Positions 11,801-21,404 of a DNA stretch of 47,810 nucleotides are shown one piece after another. The notes under the pieces were generated by a model, which was not told the DNA's origin, did not search any database, and saw nothing but the letters and a program-made list of their open reading frames with translations. The stretch's first letter is position 1. Every line of letters starts with the position of its first letter. Origin of the DNA: Saprolegnia diclina VS20 (lineage: Eukaryota > Oomycota > Saprolegniomycetes > Saprolegniales > Saprolegniaceae); assembly GCF_000281045.1 (NCBI RefSeq), contig NW_008246128.1, positions 192,611 through 240,420 of the forward strand, read 5' to 3'. A program made the translations under genes and the position numbers.

Positions 11801-12370
11801 GAGTTTACCCGCGTGCCATTTTCAACCAAGGTGCTTGGCGTCTTGGCGCAGACGTACATCCTCGTTGCGATGGACGCGGAAGACGATGAGGACGCGCTTG
11901 GCGACGGCGCTGGCTGGTCCGACTCGGAGGACGATGACGAAGACGTGCGTTCTCTCTGGATGGGGATCGTTGGTGGCTGAGAACATTGTGGTGTAGGATG
12001 CACTGTATGGCCAGGCGCAGATCTCGTCGACGTTTGCGCCCAGCGGTACTCCAAGTGCTAGATCTCCACATGTATGTTCAACTTGGACTAGACAAGTACC
12101 AGCTGCTCTCCGAGATGCTCGAAGACCAAGGTGGCTTCGGCGATGACGAGGGCGAGCCCGATGAAGACGCGCTCGAAGCGGCCATGGACCCACTCAACGA
12201 GATTGATCTCAAGGTTTCAATCTATCAAGTTGCGTTTGTCTCATGCAACGGAGTAGAGCCACATTGCCCACGTCGTGCGCACGTACAGCGCGACGGCCAA
12301 CTTTAACGCGATCGCGTCGACCTTGTCAGTGTCGGAGCAGGACATTCTCAAGGACATTCTGCAAAGCTAA
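8861..12370 (+). CDS. IPO9: Importin-9 (karyopherin beta family)
   Basis: Ten exons: 8861-9688, 9732-10232, 10280-10355, 10402-10578, 10628-10731, 10799-11240, 11289-11944, 11997-12045, 12092-12213 and 12257-12370. All introns are 43-67 nt; 1,022 residues (animal IPO9 about 1,040). It is a HEAT-repeat nuclear import receptor; in animals IPO9 carries histones, ribosomal proteins and actin. Family-specific matches include HDWPEKWPDLFP in the N-terminal repeat region, QITASQMELWEDDPNKYIAD followed by EDDDS, RALWCASRFAKAM, and the acidic loop EDDEDALGDGAGWSDSEDDD near the C-terminus. The start at 8861 gives the usual short importin N-terminus (MQLDDLGRLL). An in-frame ATG at 8813 would add 16 residues. 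The acceptor of exon 3 could be 6 nt further on. Confidence 0.9.
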
Positions 12371-12476
12371 ATGCGACCGACGACAACTAGGAAGCTAGAC
12401 CATGTAATGGTAGCCTTTCTTGCGACCCTTTGTTGGTACATGTCCTGTATGCAGAGCAGCAAGCGCGTACGAGAAG

Positions 12477-14893
12477 CTACTGGAGCCACTTGGCGTGCAC
12501 GTCTTGCACCATCAGAAACGAGTGGCTGTGATGCATGCGCTGGATCACTGCGAGCTGCTGCGCGACGAGCATTTGGTCGCCAACGAGGTCCGAGAGGTCT
12601 TCTTCAAACCGCTTTTGCTCGTCTTCGTCAAAGTACCTACAAGGTACATCGAGGCTCGCCCTTCCTATGCATTATTCGAGCCCGTACCCGCGGTTGCGGT
12701 CGTACAGGCTGCGGAGGTCGTTGAGCAGCACGACGAGGAGACCGAGGTCGCGGACGCCCAAGGACGCGTTCGCGCTGTGGCTAGCCGCCGCGCTCCACGA
12801 GATCGGTGGCACAAACGACGTTGGCGTCGACGGCCCCATCGCTACGGAATAGCGTCAAGTCATCGGACAAAAACGTACAAAAGTATATACTGGGCGACGA
12901 GTCGCAGCTGTTGAGCGTCTGGAGCACGGGCGGGTGCGAGGATGACGCGGCATGCGTCGACGAGGTGTTTTGCATGTTGAGAAGCCGCTCGATATCGCGC
13001 AGCGTGTAGCGCATCGTCGTGGCGACGGTCGCCGGGTCGTCGTAAATGCGTGCGCTTGTAAAGCGCAGAAAAGTCCTAACAAGACTTGATACAAACCTCC
13101 ACTTGATACTAAACGAGCGTACGACGAGAGGCGCGAGACAAGCGCGTAGACGCCGCCGGCGACGAGGAACATCGGTACGGTCGCCATCATCTGAAGGTTG
13201 AGCTGGTTCGCATCCATGAGCTCGTCGATGGCTTTCATCGCCACCATGAGCTCCTTCTTGATAAATTGAATCTACGGCAATCGATACATTGATAGAAAGC
13301 CGACATCGTACGACAGACCTGGATGAGCATCATGCGGACAATGTCGCCCGTGACAATGTTCTTTAGGGCGCGGGGCAGCTCCTTCTCAAACTGAAGTGAG
13401 ACGACCGACATGTCCATCGCTTGGGCCTAGGTATTTCGAATGCCAATCTCGACCAAAGGTGGTAGCTTCTACCAAAGCGAGCTGTTGCGACGACGGCAGC
13501 GACGGGTTGGTGTCCCGGATAAAGTCGGCCAGCATACGCTGAAGGCTCTCGCGCGAGTCTTCGAGAGCCCGCGGGTCTTGAATGCACGCCTTCTTGTTCA
13601 GAATGACTTCGCCGACGATCGCGCTAGTCACAAATACATATGCGTTCGCTGAAATGCATCGATAATACCTCAGGGGCGTCACCAAATGGTCGCCGACAAA
13701 GTCCCGGACAGCGTGTTGCACCGTTTGCATCCAGTGACCAAGCGCTTGGCGGTTCTTGACAAGGTACGAGGCCCCCGCGAGTGCACCGAGGCCGGCCAAC
13801 GACAGCTGCCACCACCTAATGCATCAATCTATCAAAATATCAAGCCACCACACGCGTACCGGCGGCGCAGAAAGTGCGGGATCTGGCACGGTCGAAGTGT
13901 CTCGTTGAGCGCCGTCTAGGGTCCAGAGATCGCTACGCATACTGTAGCGAGCGGTGGCGATGTACCGTGTACAGGGTTTGCGTCGCCGGCAGCTGCTTGA
14001 GGTACTCGAGCAGAGCGGCGGTCGAGACCACATCCCGCGGCAGGCTCTCGAGCGCTAACACACGTCAGGGTTTGACGACCGTGCAAGGCTACGTACTCAC
14101 AACGTGCTTGGCCGGCGGCGGCGCCAAGAGCGACGCTTCGGTCTGCGGCCTACGAGACAAAGTATGGTCATTCAAAGCTATATAGAGTCTGCGTACTTGA
14201 CCAAACTGGAGGTGGCGTACACGTGCTGGAGCACACGGTACGACTGGTGCACCAGGATCTGGTACCGGCGCGAGTCGGCGTGCTGGAGCGCAAGCAGCAG
14301 TTGCTTGAGCAGACCAATGCTTGTCTAGACGTCGTAGCCATGTATACCCTGTTGTAGGTAACACTACACGACGCACCAGGTGCTGGTCGTACGACTCTTC
14401 CAGCGCGCGGATCTTCTCTTCGGTGGGGACGATATCGCTACGAGACAAGATGACACATTGGACACGAAGGCCAGAGTACGTACATGGGCTGCCACAGTTT
14501 GTCGGGCGCCGTAAGGAGCGCGAGCTGCAGTGGCTGCTTCATCTGCCGCTTCCAGTAGCGCAGCGCGATCGGCACAAACGCTCCGGCGACGAGAAGGTGC
14601 TGGAGTGCGTCCTGCAGGTGCGTCACCGCGACGTCGCCCGTGAGCTCGAGCAGTGCGGCTTCAAAGGCGGCGTGGGCGCTTGCCGACGTGGTCGCGTGCT
14701 CGGTCACGCGCGTATGGCAGCGGGCGACGTCGTCGAGCGTCACTGTGTGCTGCGCCAGCTTGTGCATCGTGTCGAGGAGCTCGAGCGCGATGGCCTTGTC
14801 GTCGTCGGCGCTGGCCGCGTGCTCGACTGCACGCAGCTGGCGGCGCACTTGGAGCTGGATGCCCGCGGGGTGGCGCCGGTCCGAGAAGGGCAT
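12477..14893 (-). CDS. NCA2: NCA2-type mitochondrial membrane protein
   Basis: Thirteen exons on the minus strand: 14893-14484, 14437-14377, 14324-14197, 14149-14097, 14054-13966, 13915-13860, 13815-13669, 13623-13473, 13426-13319, 13271-13123, 13075-12891, 12841-12688 and 12636-12477. Introns are 42-52 nt; 616 residues. NCA2 proteins (nuclear control of ATPase 2) sit in mitochondria; in yeast NCA2 affects expression of mitochondrial ATP synthase genes. The hallmark is TGDIVRMMLIQ followed by an amphipathic stretch with KKELMVAMKAIDELMDANQL and a membrane segment, MMATVPMFLVAGGVYAL. Another hydrophobic segment is SLAGLGALAGASYLV. The gene was assembled from splice signals, and every joint keeps frame; some small exons could shift by a few bases. 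It is tail-to-tail with importin-9, 106 bp apart. Confidence 0.75.
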
Positions 14894-15430
14894 GATCGTC
14901 GAGTTCGTGGAGTACGCGTTGCGCCCCGATCACTTTTGGGCTAAAGTGGTTTGACGTATTTAACGCTCCGTGCTGCCAGACGTTTCTTGCGTTTTACATC
15001 ATACAGCGCGGTAATCTCGCTTTTGATGCGACGCAAGTACCGCGATAGCTCGCCGAGGTAGGCAGTACCAGGTACGATCCATAGACCGTTGAAGACGACG
15101 ACTAAAGGGACCTTCCCGCGGTGGGTCCTCCGCGATACGCCACGATGTACATACTTTGCAAGAGTGATGGTATTTTGAAAAGACACGTTGCACCACGGAT
15201 TTCAGAAGCTGTAGCGCGCTATCGCCGACACGACGTAGCGTTTTGGACTCTCGGAAATGTCCTCTATCGACATGCCAAGTATGAGCAACTTTGTTTTCAG
15301 GTGCAAAGTTGCTGCCATCCGGCCGGCGCTGGCCGAGGTCGGGTTGGCATGACTCGTGATTGGTCAAAATAGAACCGATATTGGCCAATGCAAATCGTTT
15401 ATTTTTTTAGCCTCGGTGATCGGCGACAAG

Positions 15431-15496
15431 GGAATCCTTGATCGGCGACTACTAAGTATCACCCATGATACTTAGTAGTCGCCGATCAAGGATTCC
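15431..15496. repeat. Perfect inverted repeat (31-bp arms, 4-bp loop)
   Basis: Arms 15431-15461 and 15466-15496 are exact reverse complements, separated by CCCA. The left arm starts GGAATCCTTGATCGGCGACT. The motif GATCGGCGAC also occurs just to the left (about 15414-15426), and three near-copies of GAGTATCACC follow to 15533. A perfect 31-bp stem is far beyond chance. A foldback element/MITE or the palindromic core of a regulatory RNA is possible. Confidence 0.95.
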
Positions 15497-15720
15497 AAAT
15501 GAGTATCACCCATGAGTATCACCCAATGAGTATCACCGATCAGCTCTTGCCGCAAGATTATTGTACACAAAACGTTCTTAAATCATTCTACTATGTTATT
15601 CTACTCGCCTACAGTTGGCGTACTATGTACTGTCGAGTCCTCGAGTCCATTCGAGAGCATTCATGCGGAGGCGCTTTATGCTCGTCGCCTTCCACTCCAA
15701 AAGGCGACGACCACAGTCTT

Positions 15721-15770
15721 CTCAAGCGCGGCCCGCCCGCATCGTTGCAAGTTGAGGGCCGCGCCGTCAT
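15721..15770 (-). promoter_or_regulatory. Candidate eukaryotic SECIS element (form 2-like) in GPx 3' UTR
   Basis: It starts about 43 nt after the peroxidase stop codon, on the same strand. Reading the minus strand, ATGAC (15770-15766) is followed by GGCGCGGCCC (15765-15756), an apical TCAAC with the unpaired AA, a small TTGCA/TGCGG hairpin, then GGGCCGCGCT and TGAG (ending 15721). The 10-bp helix closes on an ATGA/TGA pair able to form the tandem G-A core (SECIS quartet), and the AA lies 13 nt after ATGA. These are the defining SECIS parts. The basal helix below the core is weak by eye (only GGCG/CGCC at a distance). Found by eye, not by a folding program. Confidence 0.6.
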
Positions 15771-15812
15771 GCAGGCGCCATCATTACATGATGTTCTTGG
15801 AGATCGCATTGC

Positions 15813-16352
15813 TCATTCCGCGCGTTGGCCCAACGACAATGGTGCCTTGTCGTCGGCGAGCAACATCAAAATGTCGTCGAGGAGCCGGAGCGGCGGCGTG
15901 GTCGGGCTATAGCGCTTGAACGGCTGCCCGTTGCGCCGCACGAGGAACTTGGTGAAGTTCCACTTGATGGACGCGCCGAGCGTGCCGGTCAAGTGCGCCT
16001 TGAGGTACCGGAACACGGGCTGCGCCTTGGCGCCATTGACGTCGCCTTTCGCAAAGATCGGAAACGTTGCGCCAAAGCCATTGGCAAAGTCGCGGATCTC
16101 GGTCTCAGAGCCAGACTCTTGGCCCGCAAACTGATTGCATGGGAACGCGAGAATACGCAGCCCGAGCGGCCGGAAGCGCCGGTCGAGCTCGGCCAAGTGA
16201 GTGTAGTTGAGCGTCGCGAGTCCTCATTGAGACGCAACGTTGACGACGAGGCAGACGCTACCCGCGAACGAGCTCATGGGCACAGTGCTGCCGCTTGGCG
16301 AGAGCGCGGTTGCGTCCCCGAACCGAGCAGGTAGGTTGCGGTGTGTGGGCAT
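15813..16352 (-). CDS. Glutathione peroxidase, GPX4-like selenoprotein (UGA = Sec43)
   Basis: Single exon, 179 residues if the in-frame TGA at 16226-16224 is read as selenocysteine. The TGA sits exactly where GPX enzymes carry Sec or Cys: VNVASQ-U-GLATLNYTHL, very like animal GPX4. The frame then runs on through FPCNQFAGQE and IKWNFTKFLV to a stop at 15813. The catalytic tetrad is Sec43, Gln78, Trp131 and Asn132. The enzyme would reduce hydrogen peroxide or lipid hydroperoxides with glutathione or another thiol. The start at 16352 (MPTHRNLPARFGD) gives the usual cytosolic length; ATGs at 16379 and 16388 are in frame and could add a short leader. The 3' UTR SECIS candidate supports Sec recoding. 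A standard annotation would split or truncate this gene at the TGA. Confidence 0.88.
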
Positions 16353-17361
16353 GGTATCCAGATCCAGACTGACCATCCAAGACATGGCCCTGTCGCGGAC
16401 CAGCGTAGAGTCGGCGCCAGACCTACCCCTGATACAATGCGATACGGTGGGCTTGACGACGTGACGACGCTGCAGAAATGTTGTTTCAAAGAGAGAGGAC
16501 CTGCGCCGGGTGCGCGGTGTCGGTATCTTCGACACGCACGTACGGACCTCGCGAGGGGAATGGCGAGGGCGGCGACTCGGAGAGAGAGGCAGGAAGTGGC
16601 CTCGAGGTTACTCACGGATGCTTGTCAGTGCGTTGAAGCTGCTTACTCCGGACGTTGCAGCTGTGAGCTGTGGTGCGACTGATAGAGCAGGCGGCAGACG
16701 CGACTTGGTCGGCGCGATCGGAGGCCAGTTTGGATCCCTTGCACTGCACGCTTTGCTGGACGTACACGAGTCCCGCACATCGACAGAGCAGGTGCAATGA
16801 CGTGACTGATATATGTGTACACTGGATGTTGACACATGAGCTTTGCTCAAACTACGAATGCTTTGACAGAAGCGGAATGCTGAGATGCCGAGATGCTCCA
16901 TGGATGAAATAGGTCATCGGTCACCCGTAGTCGCCGGTAGCACCGCAAAGCTCAGGTCGGGGTCTCACGTACTAGTATGTTATTTTTCCGGCTTCACCAG
17001 CATCCACCACTTGATTTCGATGCATTTCGTATTCTAGAGCGCGGTAGGAGGCAAGCGCTCGAATGAGCCGGTCAGCGTTTGAAGCTCGACCGTCCGACTC
17101 GAGTGGGGTGGCGCTTTTTTGTGCGGTCGTTGTACCTTCAACGAGTCTGACGTAGCGAACGTGCTACGCGTAGAAGCCTCGTGAATGTAATGCGACTCTA
17201 TGGAGATACGCGCGCAGGTACCGAGGACTTGCAGACCTCTGTTGTGTTGCGTGCAACTGGACGGCTGATAAGGACCCGCTCAAATCGAATAGTTCAAATC
17301 GACTAGTCGTATAAATTATTCACAAATCTATGCATAGTATACAAAGCAAGCCAAGGCGCGT
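16353..17361. other. intergenic, nothing recognised
   Basis: About 1 kb upstream of the glutathione peroxidase, reaching to the 3' end of the HAD-like gene. Short frames here overlap on both strands without domain pattern. No RNA gene or repeat seen. Confidence 0.5.
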
Positions 17362-18003
17362 CTACAGCGTCATGTCGAGTGCGGTCGTGTGTGCGGCCAC
17401 GACCTGCAAGAGGCCGCGACTCAGTCGCTGGACGCTCTCGTGGGCTTCGTCGACCGACGGCGTTGTATGGCCGCTCGCAATCACTTTTCTCAGAACCGGC
17501 GCGCACAGGCTTGCGCAAGTTTGGCGCCAGGATGCATGGCCAGCGACGATGAGCGACTTGGCCGGTGCAAACACGCTCGTTGAGACGTGGAGCACGGCCG
17601 CACAGATGTCGTCGAGGATTGTGGTCGATGCCGACACGACGCACACGGACGACGACGAGAGCAGCGCGAGCGTCTGCGGGAAGAACGCCACGCACAGCGC
17701 GTGCGTCGCATGGACGTCCTTGGCAACGACAAAGACGGGGCCAAGTGTCTCCGCCTGCGTGAGCAGCGACACGATCGCTACATCGAGATTCGCGAGGTGG
17801 AGCTGAAGCGCCGGGTGCGTGAGCTGGTTGGGATGGATCGCGTGCGTCTGGTGCAGCCATGTGGACGGACACAGGAAGTCGTCCCAGCCGAGGACGGTGG
17901 CAGTGTTTGGTGTGACGACGGCGGGCGCCGGGACGTAGGCCAAGGTCGGGAGCGCAAAGGTCTTGGGTGCAGTCTGGAGCGACGGCAAAAGCAGGGCTGG
18001 CAT
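17362..18003 (-). CDS. HAD-like protein, probably catalytically dead
   Basis: Single exon, 213 residues. The layout matches a protist/fungal HAD-like family that begins with a DWDDTLLCSTWL-type motif, followed by a helix region (L..LD..VV.LL..A...G), a VxxVxNAE-like strand and an SAR-like strand. Here these read GWDDFLCPSTWL, LANLDVAIVSLLTQAETLG, VFVVAKDV and VCVVSAS. The first Asp of the DxD pair (the HAD nucleophile) is Gly, and the Thr after DD is Phe, so phosphatase activity is unlikely. The C-terminal half departs from the usual family and lacks a clear GD motif. The family assignment is from memory of motif spacing and is moderate; the coding status is supported by codon use and the clean frame. 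Confidence 0.55.
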   Translation of the reverse strand: MPALLLPSLQTAPKTFALPTLAYVPAPAVVTPNTATVLGWDDFLCPSTWLHQTHAIHPNQLTHPALQLHLANLDVAIVSLLTQAETLGPVFVVAKDVHATHALCVAFFPQTLALLSSSSVCVVSASTTILDDICAAVLHVSTSVFAPAKSLIVAGHASWRQTCASLCAPVLRKVIASGHTTPSVDEAHESVQRLSRGLLQVVAAHTTALDMTL

Positions 18004-18170
18004 CGTAATCGCTGGTTGTGGGCAAAAGTTGAAATGTGGTGTTTTGCTCCTGATTGGATTTCGTGACCATCACTCGCAGTGCCGATGCAAGGGAAGAGTG
18101 GTGGTCGTCAAACGTCGAAGATCGCAAGGGGCATCAGCGTCAGCCCTGCAGGATCTGTCGATGTCGTGTC

Positions 18171-18183
18171 GACTCTGGTACTA
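18171..18183. repeat. Target-site duplication, left copy
   Basis: GACTCTGGTACTA, identical to 18334-18346; it borders the 3' end of the retroposed insertion. Confidence 0.85.
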
Positions 18184-18333
18184 ATATGAACGTGTTTCGC
18201 GTTATCTTCATAATTACACAAAGACTTCGCATACGTAGAGACTAGCAATCTCCTTGTTCATCATTCGCTCGCCGGGCCGTGGCTGCGCGGGGCTCGTCTT
18301 CCCTTCGGTCGTCGCCCTACGACGCTTGTGGCA
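18184..18333 (-). mobile_element. 5'-truncated non-LTR retroposon copy with 13-bp target-site duplications
   Basis: The first ~90 bp are almost identical to 46718-46810, and weaker similarity runs to about 18330 against 46867. The exact 13-mer GACTCTGGTACTA stands at both ends (18171-18183 and 18334-18346), a target-site duplication. In minus orientation the shared part is the 3' end of the element: a short reading-frame tail (HKRRRATT) and a ~65-bp 3' UTR with no poly(A). A length of only 150 bp with intact duplications fits 5' truncation during target-primed reverse transcription. Whether the parent is a LINE or a SINE borrowing its tail is open. Confidence 0.75.
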
Positions 18334-18346
18334 GACTCTGGTACTA
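18334..18346. repeat. Target-site duplication, right copy
   Basis: GACTCTGGTACTA, identical to 18171-18183; it borders the truncated 5' end of the insertion. Confidence 0.85.
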
Positions 18347-18693
18347 CGTACATGTATTCTATGCAGTGTCTACAATTGTACATGGAAATGTACAATGTCC
18401 CTTGTGGTGGATTCGGTAAAAAGTTTTGCAATTCACGTTTTTTGTTTGCTTTGTACAAGATAGAGTTGGTATCGATAGTCGATAGCACTCGTACTATTGT
18501 CATTTAGCGACTAGCTCTAGTCTTCGCCATACATTGTCGGTGCCCTTGGTCGTCGCTGGCAACTGATCGACTTCGTCGGTGCCACCTTGAAAACCTCTCG
18601 ATTTGAATACGCGCCTGGCTATCCAATGTTACAGGCCGACCCGTGGAGCCCTCTGATTGGGCGACGCAAAGTTCAAGGTCACTTTTTGCTTTG

Positions 18694-20841
18694 ATGACGA
18701 CGCACCGCTACGCCACGCAGACCCGGTCCTTCACCCGGTCGCCGGTGCGCGCGCCTCGTCGACGCCATCCCGCTGACGCCGCCGCGTAGGTCTATGGGAC
18801 CCATGGCATGGTCGCTACGAACCAGCCGCTGGCCTCTGAGATCGGCTACCGCATCTTGCGCGAAGGCGGGAATGCTGTGGATGCGGCGATCGCGATTGCC
18901 GCGGCGCTCAACGGTACGACGCGTGGCCGCCTCTGGTGTAGCTGCAAGCGCTCTCTGTAGTCACGGAGCCGTGCTCGACGGGCATTGGCGGTGACTGCTT
19001 CCTCCTCTACTACAACGCCGAGACGCGCCAGGTACTGCAACTCGGTTGGTTTCGAGCGCAAACGTACGCGGCGGTAGGTTGCGGGTCTCAACGGCAGCGG
19101 GCGCTGCGCCAAGGCGCTGACGCTCGAGCGCGCAATGGCCGACTGCCCGAACGCGACCAGCATCCCGCTCGGCCATGTGCATTCCATCACGGTACGACGA
19201 TGGCACCGCGCTGGCGTCACGGCGCATACAGGTACCCGGCGCCGTCGCGGGCTGGGTCGACGCAGTCAAGGCGTGGGGCACCATGTCCATGCAAGACATT
19301 CTCCAGCCAGCAATTGAGCTCGCGCGCGAAGGCTTCCCCGTCGCGCCCGTCACGTCGTACCTCTGGGAGACTGCGTACGCAGCGTGTTTTGTGGGCGATT
19401 TGCTATGATACTTGCGGATGTAGAGCGTTCCAGCTCACTCGCTGGCCGCACCCCGAGGTTGGTCGCCTAGTGCAAGAAGAGTGCTAACCTCAGGGTTGAT
19501 AGGACTTGCTCATCGATGGCCGCGCGCCTCGCACGGGCGAGGTGCTATCTCATTTGTAGATAAAACTGGACTTATTGTCTAGATCTTCCGTAACCCGAAC
19601 CTCGCCGCATCGCTCGAGGCCATTGGGCTGTACGGCAAAGCTGGCTTTTACGAAGGGCCGATCGCCAACGACATTGTCGCTGCGGTCGCTGCCCAAGGCG
19701 GTCTCTTGAGTCTCGAGGTACACGACTTTGGTACGTTGGTCTTATTCGTATCCGGATAGGACTTGGCGACGCATGCATCGTCGTTTGTCCAGCCGATCAA
19801 GACGACCTTTGACGGGATTGACGTGTATGAGATCCCGCCGAATGGCCAAGGCATCACGGCGCTTCTGGCGCTCAATTTGCTGTCGCAGCTGCCGCCAGAG
19901 GTCCTCAAATCGCACCAGTCGCCCGAGTACCTCCACGCGCTCATTGAAACCCTGCGCCTCGCGTTCCAGGATGCTCGCTGGTACGTCTGCGACCCCGAGG
20001 TGGAGCACGTGCCCGTGGACGAGCTCCTCGGCGCCGCGTACGCCAAAGCGCGCGTCGAGCTCATCTCCCCTGACAAGGTCCCTTCTCGACCAATTAGTTA
20101 GTAGACTCTCAAATCGACTAGGCCATGGTCGACCCGAAGCGCGGGTCCCCGATTCTGTCGAGCGACACGGTGAGCTTTCAAGTCGTCGATGTCTACGGCA
20201 ACGCAGTCTCGATGGTCAACAGCAACTATGCCAAGTTTGGCTCAGGTACGCTCGTTTAATAAGGTGGGCCCTATCGTAGGGCGTCGATTAGGGCTGATCC
20301 CGGAAGGACGCGGCTTTTCGCTGCAGAACCGAGGTAGCAATTTCATCTTGGAGGACGGCCATCCAAACGCGCTCGCCCCGGGGAAGCGCCCGTACCACAC
20401 GATCATCCCGGCCATGTCTCTCTTTGCGGATTCGCAGCTGCTCCACTCGACCTTTACCGTCATGGGCGGGTACGACGACGATGACGATTGATACTTTGAT
20501 ACTTTGATCTTATTTGGAGTAGGTTTATGCAACCCCAAGGCCACGTGCAAGTGCTCCTCAACATGCTGCGCTTTGGCATGGACCCGCAAGAGGCACTGGA
20601 CGCGCCTCGCTTTTGCATTGGCGCGGCCGAAGGCGAGAACGCGAGTGTCGTGAGCGTTGAAGACACGATGCCCACGGCGACGATCGACGGGCTGCGTGCC
20701 AAAGGCCATACGATCCAAGTGCTCTCCAACATGGAGCGCGGGCTCTTTGGGCGCGGCCAGATCATCACGCGCGACCCGACGTCCGGGGTTCTCTGCGCCG
20801 GCTCGGACGGCCGCGGCGACGGTGTGCCCATGGGCTGGTAA
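18694..20841 (+). CDS. Gamma-glutamyltransferase / glutathione hydrolase-like (YwrD type)
   Basis: Twelve exons: 18694-18744, 18790-18913, 18961-19031, 19078-19191, 19232-19374, 19424-19457, 19503-19541, 19583-19717, 19760-20077, 20122-20245, 20292-20469 and 20523-20841. Introns are 40-53 nt; 549 residues. This N-terminal nucleophile hydrolase family cleaves itself before a Thr that then attacks gamma-glutamyl bonds; here that Thr is about residue 359 in [12 protein letters not shown]. Other marks are [65 protein letters not shown] and PYHTIIPAM. No signal peptide or membrane anchor is seen, so it resembles the bacterial YwrD branch rather than plasma-membrane GGT. Two exons are only 34 and 39 nt long. 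All joints keep frame. Confidence 0.88.
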
Positions 20842-21404
20842 CGCCGCCTTTATGCAACGTGTCCTGGCGCTGAGCGTGAGCACAAGCTGTTAACGCGTTG
20901 AGCTTTGTATGGTTGATGTCGCGCGCACAGACACGAGCGCCGTTGGCCCAGACTAATGTCACTGGCCAGCTCCTTGAGGCGGACCAGAGTCCTCGACCGA
21001 GCTGCTGGTGCCTGGACGTGGCAGCAGTGGCTTGCTGAGAGAGCGTTGTGAGCGCCCACCTTTTGGACTGCGTGCCCCTCTACAGCCAGACGACCCGCGA
21101 GGCCAAAGGCAACCGAATGCACAGAAAGGTCATCTCTTGTCAAGGTTGGTGACAGCTGGGGCATCTAATTGCACGCAAGTTACACCATGGGAGGCGCGAA
21201 GGGGACCTTATGGCGTAGCAAGGCGCACTCTGCAGGGCCTTTTCACGCCACAGTATGCTTGGCACTCGTTGTCGTTGTCGCTGTCGGTGGCGACGCATCA
21301 AACCAGCCAGGTGTGGTGGTCGGTCGGAGGAACAAAGTGGCGTGTATCTAGTCGATTTGGTGTTGCCGGAACGACCATCCGGATTTTCGACTTGGGCGAG
21401 GAGG
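20842..21404. other. intergenic, nothing recognised
   Basis: About 560 bp between the GGT-like gene and COG4 on the same strand. It includes a GT/CG-rich stretch around 21265-21300. No gene, repeat or RNA recognised. Confidence 0.5.

Larger units (their letters stand above)
14894..15812. other. intergenic with hairpin and SECIS candidate; weak ORFs
   Basis: Between the NCA2 start and the end of the glutathione peroxidase. It holds the perfect hairpin at 15431-15496, direct repeats of GAGTATCACCCA after it, and the 3' UTR of the peroxidase with the SECIS-like structure. Overlapping minus-strand frames at 14941-15388 have no recognisable domain and may be remnants of a mobile element or chance. 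Confidence 0.5.
18004..18693. other. intergenic, divergent promoter region with a retroposed insertion
   Basis: Shared upstream region of the HAD-like gene (minus) and the GGT-like gene (plus). It contains the 150-bp insertion at 18184-18333 with its duplicated target site. The remainder shows nothing recognisable. Confidence 0.5.

Noticed and set aside
14941-15388. Overlapping small minus-strand ORFs next to the hairpin
   Set aside because: Two frames overlap without a clear splice joining them, and no domain is recognisable; left as unassigned.
16224-16226. Reading the TGA in the peroxidase as a true stop or as a pseudogene
   Set aside because: It falls exactly at the Sec/Cys codon, the frame is otherwise intact on both sides, and a SECIS-like structure follows.
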